Source: Thiofaba sp049322715
GTDB lineage: Bacteria > Pseudomonadota > Gammaproteobacteria > Halothiobacillales > Halothiobacillaceae
Length of the DNA stretch: 64,000 nucleotides
Direction of reading: 5' to 3'
Assembly (NCBI GenBank): GCA_049322715.1
Contig: JBMOQP010000028.1
Span: 1 to 64,000, forward strand
Part shown: positions 1-6,614 of the stretch, piece by piece
Layout: each line of letters opens with the position of its first letter
Numbering within the stretch: the first letter of the stretch is position 1
Position numbers and translations under genes: made by a program
Notes under the pieces: generated by a model
What the model was told of the DNA's origin: nothing
The model's database searches: none
Seen by the model: the letters and a program-made list of their open reading frames with translations, nothing else

Positions 1-1
1 G

Positions 2-103
2 ATCATCGTCGCCCTCATGCGCAAGTTGGTGCACCTGATGTGGGGCATCCTCAAATCAGGCCGCCCCTTCGACCCTGCCATGGGCTTGCCAGGGGGTGGG
101 TAA
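2..103 (+). CDS. IS110-family transposase, C-terminal end (partial)
   Basis: The window opens inside this gene; 33 codons and a TAA stop are visible in the second frame. The peptide contains ALMRKLVHLMW followed by SGRPFDP, a pattern I associate with the extreme C-terminus of IS110-type transposases. Members of this family carry an N-terminal DEDD catalytic domain and a C-terminal transposase_20 domain, both of which would lie outside the window. No inverted repeat is expected at the end of such elements and none is obvious here. The assignment rests on a short peptide, so confidence is moderate. Confidence 0.6.
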   Translation: MIVALMRKLVHLMWGILKSGRPFDPAMGLPGGG

Positions 104-111
104 GACAGTAT

Positions 112-148
112 CTGAAAAAATCCATCCCTGGATTTTTTCAGCTCGGCT
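112..148. repeat. Palindromic repeat, copy 1 (hairpin with TCCC loop)
   Basis: A perfect 13-bp stem, CTGAAAAAATCCA with its complement, closes on the loop TCCC at 112-141. The same hairpin plus the trailing CTCGGCT recurs in inverted orientation at 10340-10376. It lies just after the transposase stop and has T-rich and A-rich arms on both strands, so it could also act as a bidirectional terminator. Confidence 0.8.
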
Positions 149-183
149 CACCACGAAGTGAATTCGCGGTGGCCGCCGCGAAT

Positions 184-227
184 CAAGGGCTTACGCCCTT
201 GCTTGCGCCGGGGCATCCATGCCCCGG
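184..227. repeat. Two tandem small palindromes
   Basis: CAAGGGC/GCCCTTG with loop TTAC lies at 184-201. A 20-bp palindrome with arms CCGGGGCAT/ATGCCCCGG and tip CATCCATG lies at 208-227. The tip matches that of other palindromes in the host part of this window, for example near 10154 and 49021. Confidence 0.75.
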
Positions 228-230
228 ACA

Positions 231-257
231 GGAAACGCTGAATTTTTCAGCGTTTCC
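231..257 (-). terminator. Hairpin directly after rpiA
   Basis: A perfect 12-bp stem (GGAAACGCTGAA and its complement) with a 3-base loop begins one base beyond the rpiA stop codon. It probably ends rpiA transcription, although no long U-run follows on the minus strand. It could equally be part of the palindromic repeat cluster at 112-257. Confidence 0.6.
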
Positions 258-914
258 TTAGCCGATCTTGCGCACGCCGTCCTTGGTGGCGAGGATCAGC
301 ACGTCCGCCGGGCGGAGGGCGAACAGGCCCACGGTGACGATGCCGGGGATGTTGTTCAGCTCGTCCTCGAGCTTGGCCGGCTGCATGATCTCGAGATTGT
401 GCACGTCGAGGATCTGGTTGCCGTTGTCGGTGACGAAGCCGTCGCGGTAGACCGGGTTTCCGCCGCGCTTGACCAGCTCGCGGGCAACCATGCTGCGCGC
501 CATCGGGATCACCTCGATCGGTAGCGGGAACTTGCCGAGGATCGGCACCAGCTTGCTCTCGTCGGCGATGCAGACGAAGGTCTTGGCCATGTGGGCGATG
601 ATCTTCTCGCGGGTCAGCGCGCCGCCGCCGCCCTTGATCAGTTGCAGGTGCTCATTGGCCTCGTCAGCGCCGTCGACGTATACGGGAATGTCGTCCACCT
701 CGTTCAGGTCGAACACCTGGATGCCGTGCTTGCGCAGGCGCTCGGTAGAGGCGTTGGAGCTGGAGACCGCGCCTTCGATCTTGTGCTTGATGGTGGCCAG
801 GCCGTCGATGAAGTGGTTGACGGTGGAGCCGGTGCCGACGCCGACGATGGTGCCGGGCTTGACGTATTCGAGGGCGGCCAGCGCCGCCTGGCGCTTCAGT
901 TCGTCTTGGTTCAT
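258..914 (-). CDS. rpiA: Ribose-5-phosphate isomerase A
   Basis: This 218-residue protein interconverts ribose 5-phosphate and ribulose 5-phosphate in the non-oxidative pentose phosphate pathway, in the cytoplasm. It shows the family motifs GTGSTVNHFID near residue 27, DGADEAN near residue 82 and KGGGGALTREK near residue 94; the last two carry the catalytic Asp, Glu and Lys. The length is normal for RpiA. The ATG at 914 is preceded by AAGGAG at good spacing. The gene is transcribed away from the transposase remnant and follows ilvA on the same strand across a 111-bp gap that holds a REP-like repeat. Pairing of rpiA with ilvA is usual in pseudomonads. Confidence 0.97.
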   Translation of the reverse strand: MNQDELKRQAALAALEYVKPGTIVGVGTGSTVNHFIDGLATIKHKIEGAVSSSNASTERLRKHGIQVFDLNEVDDIPVYVDGADEANEHLQLIKGGGGALTREKIIAHMAKTFVCIADESKLVPILGKFPLPIEVIPMARSMVARELVKRGGNPVYRDGFVTDNGNQILDVHNLEIMQPAKLEDELNNIPGIVTVGLFALRPADVLILATKDGVRKIG

Positions 915-965
915 GGGGGTCTCCTTGAAAACAAACCTTCCAAGGTTACCTGAAAAAAGGCGGAT

Positions 966-1019
966 GTAGGAGCAACCGTCGGGGGGGCGTCCCGTCGCGA
1001 TTCGCGGGGGCGCTCCTGC
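966..1019. repeat. REP-like element between ilvA and rpiA
   Basis: The sequence opens with GTAGGAGC and closes with GCTCCTGC, with a GC-rich centre containing CGTCGCGATTCGCG. This resembles the extragenic palindromes of Pseudomonas, whose hallmark is GCTCCTAC/GTAGGAGC. It fills most of the 111-bp gap between ilvA and rpiA. Confidence 0.65.
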
Positions 1020-1025
1020 CCCGCG

Positions 1026-2552
1026 TCAGGCCAGGAACAGGCCGTAGGCCGGATTGTCGGTCTCGTCCCAGTAGGGGAAGCCGAGGGCGTCGAGGAACTG
1101 CTCGAACTGATGGTGTTCCTCGCCGGGAACCTGGATGCCGACCAGCACGCGGCCGTAGTCGGCGCCGTGGTTGCGGTAGTGGAACAGGCTGATGTTCCAC
1201 TTCGCGCCCATGCGGGTGAGGAAGTGGAGCAGGGCCCCGGGGCGTTCGGGGAATTCGAAGCGGTATAGGATCTCGTGTTCCACGCGCGGGGCGCGGCCGC
1301 CGACCATGTGGCGCACGTGTAGCTTGGCCATTTCGTTGCCGGTCATGTCGAGCACCGGATAGCCACGCTCGCGCAGCAGGCCGACGAGGGCTTCCTTCTC
1401 CGCCGCGCCGCCGTCGAGTTGAACGCCGACGAAGATGTGGGCGTCGCGCTGGTCGTTGAAGCGGTAGTTGAACTCGGTGATCGCGCGCCGGCCGAGTGTC
1501 TCGCAGAAGGCACGGAAGCTGCCGGGGCGCTCGGGGATGGTGACCGCGAACAGGGCCTCGCGCTGCTCGCCCAGCTCCGCCCGCTCGGCGATGTGGCGCA
1601 GGCGGTCGAAGTTCATGTTGGCGCCGGAGTTGATGGCGATCAGGGGGCCGGTTTCGCGGCCAGAGGCTGCTCCCACATATCGCTTGAGGCCCGCGATGGC
1701 GAGCGCCCCGGCCGGCTCGGCGATGGCGCGGGTGTCGTCGAAAATGTCCTTGATCGCGGCGCTGATCTCGTCAGTGCTCACCAGGATCATCTCGTCCACG
1801 CACTCGCGCGCGATGCGGAAGGTCTCCTCGCCCGCCTGCCGGACCGCCACGCCGTCGGCGAACAGGCCGACCTGCGGCAGGACGACGCGCTCGCCGGCGG
1901 CGAGGGCGGCATGCATGCAGGCGGCGTCCTCGGGCTCCACGCCGACGATGCGAGTGGCCGGGCGCAGGTGCTTGAGGTAGGCGGCGATGCCGGCGATCAG
2001 CCCGCCTCCGCCGACCGGCACGAACACCGCCTCGATGGCGTCCGGATGCTGGCGCAGGATCTCCATGCCGATGGTGCCCTGGCCGGCGATTACCTCGGGG
2101 TCGTCGAACGGATGGATGAAGGTCAGTCCCTCGGAGTCGGCCAGCTTGCGGGCGTGGGCATAGGCCTCGTCGTAGGCGTCCCCGTGCAGCACCACCTCGC
2201 CGCCGCGCCGGCGCACGGCATTGATCTTGATGTCCGGGGTGGTGGCGGGCATGACGATGACGGCGCGCAGGCCCATGCGCTGGGCGGCGAGGGCGACGCC
2301 CTGGGCGTGGTTGCCCGCGCTGGCGGCGATCACGCCCGCGCCCAGCTCGCCGCGCGAGTGCAGGTGGTGGATCTTGTTGTAGGCGCCGCGCAGCTTGAAC
2401 GAGAACACCGGCTGCAGGTCCTCGCGCTTGAGCAGCACGCGGTGGCCGAGGCGCGCGGACAGCAGCGGCATCGGGTCGAGCGGGCTCTCGACCGCCACGT
2501 CGTAGACGCGGGCGGTAAGGATGCGTTCGAGGTAGTCGCGGGTGAGGCTCAT
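1026..2552 (-). CDS. ilvA: Biosynthetic threonine ammonia-lyase
   Basis: This 508-residue PLP enzyme deaminates threonine to 2-oxobutanoate, the first step of isoleucine synthesis. The catalytic domain covers about residues 1-320, with the PLP lysine at K53 in SFKLRGAYNK and the phosphate-binding glycine loop PVGGGGLIAG. Two ACT-like regulatory domains follow (about 335-505), as in E. coli IlvA, so isoleucine feedback and valine activation are expected. I chose the ATG at 2552; an in-frame extension to 2621 would translate a REP element. Codons for YVGAASGRETGP near residue 290 come from DNA that matches the REP consensus (see 1647-1677). Confidence in function is high. Confidence 0.96.
   Translation of the reverse strand: MSLTRDYLERILTARVYDVAVESPLDPMPLLSARLGHRVLLKREDLQPVFSFKLRGAYNKIHHLHSRGELGAGVIAASAGNHAQGVALAAQRMGLRAVIVMPATTPDIKINAVRRRGGEVVLHGDAYDEAYAHARKLADSEGLTFIHPFDDPEVIAGQGTIGMEILRQHPDAIEAVFVPVGGGGLIAGIAAYLKHLRPATRIVGVEPEDAACMHAALAAGERVVLPQVGLFADGVAVRQAGEETFRIARECVDEMILVSTDEISAAIKDIFDDTRAIAEPAGALAIAGLKRYVGAASGRETGPLIAINSGANMNFDRLRHIAERAELGEQREALFAVTIPERPGSFRAFCETLGRRAITEFNYRFNDQRDAHIFVGVQLDGGAAEKEALVGLLRERGYPVLDMTGNEMAKLHVRHMVGGRAPRVEHEILYRFEFPERPGALLHFLTRMGAKWNISLFHYRNHGADYGRVLVGIQVPGEEHHQFEQFLDALGFPYWDETDNPAYGLFLA
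1647..1677. repeat. REP-like sequence inside ilvA
   Basis: Read on the minus strand this stretch is TGTGGGAGCAGCCTC followed by TGGCCGCGAAACC, the same pattern as the REP pair at 2567-2627. It is translated in the ilvA frame in a loop between the catalytic and regulatory domains. Confidence 0.55.
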
Positions 2553-2566
2553 GTCGGGGCTGTCTT

Positions 2567-2627
2567 GTGGGAGCGGCCCTCGGGCCGCGATTGAGGCAGA
2601 AGATCGCGGTCCAGGGACCACTCCTAC
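2567..2627. repeat. Inverted pair of REP elements upstream of ilvA
   Basis: GTGGGAGCGGCCCTCGGG-CCGCGAT is followed after ten bases by its inverted partner ATCGCGGTCC...GACCACTCCTAC. Such head-to-head REP doublets are typical of pseudomonads. The right partner reaches into the 3' end of the EVE-domain gene and supplies its stop codon region. Confidence 0.75.
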
Positions 2628-3079
2628 TCAAGGTCGAGGATGATCTGCCAGTGCTCGTCGCTCACCGGCATGACCGACAGGCGGTTGCCCTTGCGCACCA
2701 GCGGCATGCCGGCGAGGGCCTCGACTTCCTTCAGCTCCTGCAGCGGGATGACGCGCGCAAGGTGGCGCACGTAACCGACGTCGACCATGTCCCAGCGTGG
2801 CTTGTCCGGCGTGCTGGCCGGGTCGTAGTACTTGCCGTCCGGGTTCCAGGCGGTGTGGTCCGGGTAGGCCTCACGCACCACCTCGGCGATGCCGACGATG
2901 CCGGGCACGGCGGTGTTGGAGTGGTAGAAGAAGATCTGGTCGCCCTTCTTCATCGCGCGCATGAAGTTGCGTGCCTGGTAGTTGCGCACGCCGTCCCAGG
3001 GCTCGGTCTTGTCGGGGCGGGAGGCGAGATCGTCGATGCCGAACACGTCAGGCTCGGATTTCATCAGCCAGTGGGCCAT
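2624..3079 (-). CDS. EVE domain-containing protein
   Basis: This is a 151-residue single-domain protein of the EVE family, a PUA/YTH-like fold related to human THYN1 that is thought to bind modified bases in DNA or RNA. Visible family features are the start MAHWLMKSEPD, the segment WDGVRNYQARN near residue 28, the GDQIFFYHS strand near residue 46 and the G-IVGIAEVV core. Its start overlaps the end of fthC by 16 bp, so the two are probably co-transcribed from upstream. The stop codon TAG lies within a REP element, which suggests that the original 3' end was altered by the repeat. Function in bacteria is not firmly known. Confidence 0.93.
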   Translation of the reverse strand: MAHWLMKSEPDVFGIDDLASRPDKTEPWDGVRNYQARNFMRAMKKGDQIFFYHSNTAVPGIVGIAEVVREAYPDHTAWNPDGKYYDPASTPDKPRWDMVDVGYVRHLARVIPLQELKEVEALAGMPLVRKGNRLSVMPVSDEHWQIILDLE

Positions 3080-3684
3080 GTCGGGTTCCGTTGGATGCGA
3101 TTAAACAAGCGTACCCCGTCCTCCGTGACGATGCCATCCAGCGGTACGTCCCACGCCTCCGCGGGTAGGGCTGGGCAGCGCTGCAGGCCGAAGGCGACGC
3201 CGATCAGCAGGGGCTTGCGCCAGCGCCGGCGGGCGTGGCGGAAGGCGAGGGTGCGGTCGTAGAAGCCGCCGCCCATGCCGAGGCGGTTGCCGGCATCGTC
3301 GAAGCCGACCAGTGGCATGAGGATGAGATCGATCTCGCGCGCGTTCAGCAGGTCGGTGACGCGGTAGCGGGGCTCGGGGATGCGGAAGCGGTTCGGTCGC
3401 AGCGGATGGCCGATCTGCCAGGGGGCGAAGCGCAGGCGCGAGCCTCGGGAGAGAATGGGCAGGTAGAGGCCTTGGCGGGGGTGGGCGAGCGGCGCCAGCG
3501 GGCGCAGGTCGACCTCGCCGTCAGCGGGCCAGAAGAGGGCGATGCGGCGGGCATGCCGGAAAACGGGGTGCAGGCGCAGGGCTTCGAGGATGGCGGCTTC
3601 GCGCCAGGCGCGGTCCAGTCCCTGCAGCGCACGGCGGCTGCGGCGAAGGGTCTGGCGGAGTTCTTTGCGGGAGGCGGGAGGCAT
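3064..3684 (-). CDS. fthC: 5-formyltetrahydrofolate cyclo-ligase
   Basis: The 206-residue protein converts 5-formyl-THF to 5,10-methenyl-THF using ATP (the YgfA family). The N-terminal basic helix RKELRQTLRRSRRAL and the signature LGMGGGFYDRTL near residue 148 are characteristic; the latter contains the ATP-binding glycines. I start it at the ATG at 3684; longer in-frame starts would translate the 6S RNA. Its position directly downstream of 6S RNA and zapA is the conserved gammaproteobacterial arrangement. In E. coli the 6S transcript is processed from an ssrS-ygfA message, and the same layout is seen here. Confidence 0.94.
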   Translation of the reverse strand: MPPASRKELRQTLRRSRRALQGLDRAWREAAILEALRLHPVFRHARRIALFWPADGEVDLRPLAPLAHPRQGLYLPILSRGSRLRFAPWQIGHPLRPNRFRIPEPRYRVTDLLNAREIDLILMPLVGFDDAGNRLGMGGGFYDRTLAFRHARRRWRKPLLIGVAFGLQRCPALPAEAWDVPLDGIVTEDGVRLFNRIQRNPTWPTG

Positions 3685-3695
3685 GGGAGGGAGGG

Positions 3696-3872
3696 TCTTC
3701 CAGGGCGCCGCTGTTGGCCGGGTACCTTGAACCGAGCGGTTCAAGTCGGGGAGGGCGGTGAGAGCGTCAGGCTTTCCGCGCGGGGCGGACATGCACACGG
3801 CTCTAGGGGCCATCCCCAGGGAGGTGCATTAAGGCTCAAGGGGATTGGGCTACTGGCGCACGCTCCAGAAGA
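3696..3872 (-). ncRNA. ssrS: 6S RNA
   Basis: This 177-nt stretch between zapA and fthC matches 6S RNA, the RNA that binds the sigma70 holoenzyme and mimics an open promoter. On the minus strand it contains CAATCCCCTTGAGCC near the 5' side, corresponding to the conserved CCAGUCCCCUGAGCC of E. coli. Near the 3' side it has CTTGAACC-GCTC-GGTTCAAGG, the conserved hairpin. The ends TCTTC and GAAGA pair to close the molecule. The ends are estimated from this pairing. Gene context (zapA-ssrS-fthC) is the standard one, which raises confidence. Confidence 0.88.
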
Positions 3873-3879
3873 CTTGGAT

Positions 3880-4218
3880 TCAGGTTAGATCAGTCCCTGC
3901 CGGTTTGCAACGTTCGAGCGTCTCGCGGATGCGGTGGCCCAGCGCCTGCACCTCCAGCGAGGCCGGCAGGGCGTCGTCCGGCATGGCCGGGGCATGGCCG
4001 GCGCGCAGCTGCAGCAGCTCGTGGGTGATGTTGAGGGCGGCCATGACCGCCACCCGGTCGTTGCCGATGACCTTGCCGGTGTGGCGGATCTCTCGCATCT
4101 TGCCGTCGAGGAAGCGGGCGGAGCGTTCCAGCGCCTCGCGCTCGCTCTCGGGGCAGGCGACGCGGTATTCCTTGTCGAGGATCGTGATGTCGACCGGGAC
4201 AGCGGGTTCGGTGCTCAT
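3880..4218 (-). CDS. zapA: Cell division protein ZapA
   Basis: This 112-residue protein is a ZapA-family FtsZ-ring stabiliser. Residues 1-50 form the globular part (VDITILDKEYRVACPESERE), and the remainder is a predicted coiled coil with the motif ALNITHELL near residue 61. The start overlaps the stop of the upstream small coiled-coil gene as ATGA, indicating translational coupling. Length and context (coiled-coil gene, zapA, 6S RNA, fthC) agree with the gammaproteobacterial locus. Confidence 0.94.
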   Translation of the reverse strand: MSTEPAVPVDITILDKEYRVACPESEREALERSARFLDGKMREIRHTGKVIGNDRVAVMAALNITHELLQLRAGHAPAMPDDALPASLEVQALGHRIRETLERCKPAGTDLT

Positions 4219-4436
4219 GCCTGGGCCTCCAGGGTGCGCAGCTGTTCGAGGACGGGGGCAAGGCGGGCCTCGGCCTCGCCGAGCAGGTCCTGCAGGCGTG
4301 TCTTCTCGTCGCGCAGGTGCCGGTTGTCATCCTCCAGCCGCTGGTTGGCGCGCTTGAGGGTTTCACACAGCTCGACAAGTTGCAGGACGCCTTCTTCGAG
4401 CCCCTGCCACTCTTCTTGTGTGATGATGCGCTGCAT
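4215..4436 (-). CDS. Small ZapB-like coiled-coil protein (TIGR02449-type)
   Basis: A 73-residue protein made almost entirely of heptad repeats (LCETLKRANQRLEDDNRHL). A short protein of this kind precedes zapA in many gammaproteobacteria and resembles ZapB in size and composition, so a role in the divisome is likely but unproven. The start at 4436 has GGAGAG four bases upstream; an in-frame ATG ten codons earlier has no such site. The gene is divergent from ygfB across a 161-bp gap that probably carries both promoters. Confidence 0.85.
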   Translation of the reverse strand: MQRIITQEEWQGLEEGVLQLVELCETLKRANQRLEDDNRHLRDEKTRLQDLLGEAEARLAPVLEQLRTLEAQA

Positions 4437-4597
4437 CGTGCTCTCCAACGGCAACGGGGCCGCCAAGATAAAGCAAAAATCTTAGGTCGCGGGTCGGCGT
4501 TGTGCAACCGGCCGGGGTGCGAGCCGGTCGACAGCCCCGGGGCAGGCGTGCGTGGTAGGATGCGGCATAGAGACTAACGGCACGCGAGGAGCGGCTC

Positions 4598-5275
4598 ATG
4601 GTGGAATTCGAGCGGGTCGACGAGGCCCTGGACGACGCGGCGGTGCAGGCCGCCGAGGCGCATGGCGTGCTGAGCGGGATGCTGTGCGCGGCGGGGGCGG
4701 CCGAACTCGGGGACTGGTGGTCGAACATCCGCGAGGACGAGTCGCAGGTCGAGGTGCCTGAGCCCGTGCGCGAGCTTCATGCCGAGACGGTGGCGAGCCT
4801 GGCCGACGTGACCGGCACCTTTGATCTGATGCTCCCGGAGGATGAGGCGTCCCTGGAGGAGCGCGCCGAGGCCCTGCACGACTGGTGCCATGGTTTCCTC
4901 TATGGCTATGGCGTGGCCGGGGGGCGCGACCCGGGGAAGTTGCCGGAAGAGGCGGCCGAGATCCTGCGCGACATCAACCAGTTCGCCCAAGCGAGCTTCG
5001 ACCTGGGTGAGGACGCAGAGGAGGACGAGCAGGCCTACAGCGACCTGGTCGAGTACCTGCGCGTGGGGGTGCTGCTGCTGCACGAGACCCTCCATCCACG
5101 CCCCGATGCCGCGCCGGCCGGGGGGGCGGCGGAACCCATCCCTGGATTCCACCCTTCGGGTGTCGCTGATCGCGCAGCTGGCGCAAGCCCGCGACCCAAC
5201 GTCGTTCCCGACGACGTTGTTAAGGCCGATGTGCCCGCGCACTGGCCGCATGCCGGATCCCGAACCCTGCACTGA
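4598..5275 (+). CDS. ygfB: UPF0149 (YgfB/YecA-type) family protein with C-terminal insertion
   Basis: The first ~175 residues match the YgfB family: GVLSGMLCAAG near residue 28, the DW-HGFLYG motif near residue 91 and ILRDINQFAQ near residue 125, ending in VEYLRVGVLLLHETLHP. YgfB is a conserved protein of unclear biochemistry, linked in Pseudomonas to ampDh regulation. It normally ends a few residues after this helix with a PTLH-like tail. Here about 45 extra residues lie between PAGGAA and the terminal RTLH, encoded by DNA rich in perfect palindromes (5137-5218). The insertion therefore looks in frame and internal. The start at 4598 follows GAGGAG. It is the first gene of the pepP-ubiH-ubiI operon. 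Confidence 0.9.
   Translation: MVEFERVDEALDDAAVQAAEAHGVLSGMLCAAGAAELGDWWSNIREDESQVEVPEPVRELHAETVASLADVTGTFDLMLPEDEASLEERAEALHDWCHGFLYGYGVAGGRDPGKLPEEAAEILRDINQFAQASFDLGEDAEEDEQAYSDLVEYLRVGVLLLHETLHPRPDAAPAGGAAEPIPGFHPSGVADRAAGASPRPNVVPDDVVKADVPAHWPHAGSRTLH
5128..5264. repeat. Palindrome-rich insertion in the 3' end of ygfB
   Basis: The stretch carries ATCCCTGGAT at 5138-5147, CACCC/GGGTG with a TTC loop near 5149-5161 and a perfect 8-bp stem AACGTCGT/ACGACGTT with loop TCCCG at 5198-5218. The CATCCCTGG tip matches the repeat at 112-141. Confidence 0.6.
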
Positions 5276-5294
5276 CGCTCTGCGAGGGCTTGCC

Positions 5295-6614
5295 ATGTCC
5301 ATCCATCCCCTCCTCGACAAGAAGCACTTCGCCCGCCGCCGCAAGCGCCTGCTGGCGCAACTGGGGCCGGAGGGCATCGCCATCCTGCCGGCCGCCGTCG
5401 AGCGGGTGCGCAACCGCGACACCCACTATCCCTTCCGCCAGGACAGCGACTTCCGCTACCTGACCGGCTTCGACGAGCCCGACGCCGTGCTGGTGCTGGC
5501 GCCGGGGCACGAGGAGGGGCCCTTCATCCTGTTCGTGCGACCGCGCGACCCCGAGCGCGAGCAGTGGGACGGTCGCCGTGCCGGAGTGACGGGGGCGCGC
5601 AAGCTGTACGGGGCCGACGAGGCCTTCCCGATCGACGAACTGGACAGCCGCCTGCCGGGATTGCTGGCCGGCCGCGAGCGGCTTTACGCACCGCTCGATG
5701 ACGGACGCTTCGCCGAGCGCCTGTTCGGCTGGCTGGCCGTGGTTCGCCGTCAGCAGCGTGCCGGAGTGAAGCCTCCGGCCGGCTGGCTCGACCTCGCCCC
5801 GCTGGTGCACGAGATGCGACTGTTCAAGGACGAGGACGAGGCCAACGTGCTGCGCGAGGCCTGCCGGGTGACCGCGCTCGCCCACCGGCGGGTGATGCAG
5901 GCCCTGCGCCCGGATATGACGGAGCACGCGCTGGAGGCCGAGCTGCTGCACACCTTCCGCGTGCACGGCGGCGAGCCGTCCTTTCCCTCCATCGTCGCCG
6001 GCGGGGCCAACGCCTGCATCCTGCACTACACCGAGAACCGCGACATGCTGAGGAAGGGCGAGCTGGTGCTGGTGGATGCGGGCTGCGAGTGGGGCGGCTA
6101 CTGCGGCGACATCACCCGCACCCTCCCCGTCGGCGGGCGCTTCTCTCCCGCCGCGCGCGAGCTGTATGCCGTGGTGCTGGCGGCGCAGCAGGCGGCCATC
6201 GACGCGGTCCGTCCCGGCGCAAGCTGGGATGTCCCGCACCAGGCTGCGGTGCGCGTGCTGACCGAGGGGCTGGTCGAGCTGAGGCTGCTCAAGGGCAAGG
6301 TCGACCGGCTCATCGAGAAGGAGGCCTACAAGCGCTTCTACATGCACCGCACCGGGCACTGGCTGGGCATGGACGTGCACGACGTCGGCGCCTACAAGGT
6401 GGATGGCGCCTGGCGGCCGCTGGAGCCCGGCATGGCGCTGACCGTGGAGCCGGGGCTGTACATCGACGCCGGGCGCGACGTGCCGAAGGCCTTCCGCAAC
6501 ATTGGCATCCGCATCGAGGACGACGTGCTGGTCACCCGCGAGGGCTGCGAGGTGTTGACCGCGGATGCGCCTAAGTCGATCGAGGCGCTGGAGGAGATGG
6601 TGCCCCATGCTTGA
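5295..6614 (+). CDS. pepP: Xaa-Pro aminopeptidase (aminopeptidase P)
   Basis: This 439-residue cytoplasmic metallopeptidase removes N-terminal residues that precede proline. The N-terminal creatinase-like domain (about 1-170) has the family motif FRQDSDFRYLTGF. The C-terminal pita-bread domain supplies all five dinuclear metal ligands: Asp in VDAGCE, Asp in GDITRT, His in HRTGHWLG, Glu in TVEPGLY and Glu in IRIEDDV. Length equals E. coli PepP. It starts 19 bp after ygfB and its stop overlaps the ubiH start by 8 bp, so it belongs to the ubi operon, a conserved arrangement. Confidence 0.97.
   Translation: MSIHPLLDKKHFARRRKRLLAQLGPEGIAILPAAVERVRNRDTHYPFRQDSDFRYLTGFDEPDAVLVLAPGHEEGPFILFVRPRDPEREQWDGRRAGVTGARKLYGADEAFPIDELDSRLPGLLAGRERLYAPLDDGRFAERLFGWLAVVRRQQRAGVKPPAGWLDLAPLVHEMRLFKDEDEANVLREACRVTALAHRRVMQALRPDMTEHALEAELLHTFRVHGGEPSFPSIVAGGANACILHYTENRDMLRKGELVLVDAGCEWGGYCGDITRTLPVGGRFSPAARELYAVVLAAQQAAIDAVRPGASWDVPHQAAVRVLTEGLVELRLLKGKVDRLIEKEAYKRFYMHRTGHWLGMDVHDVGAYKVDGAWRPLEPGMALTVEPGLYIDAGRDVPKAFRNIGIRIEDDVLVTREGCEVLTADAPKSIEALEEMVPHA

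Noticed and set aside
104..148. Right end of an IS110 element with inverted repeats
   Set aside because: The hairpin there recurs at 10340-10376 without any transposase, so it is a host repeat rather than the IS end.
1419..2594. Long open frame opposite ilvA
   Set aside because: It is produced by the high GC content; the minus strand encodes a full ilvA with all motifs. The same applies to long frames opposite the tape measure, dsbD and groEL.
2553..2621. N-terminal extension of ilvA
   Set aside because: It would translate a REP doublet; the conserved start is MSLTRDYLERI at 2552.
3685..3813. N-terminal extension of fthC
   Set aside because: It would translate the 3' part of 6S RNA and precede the conserved protein start.
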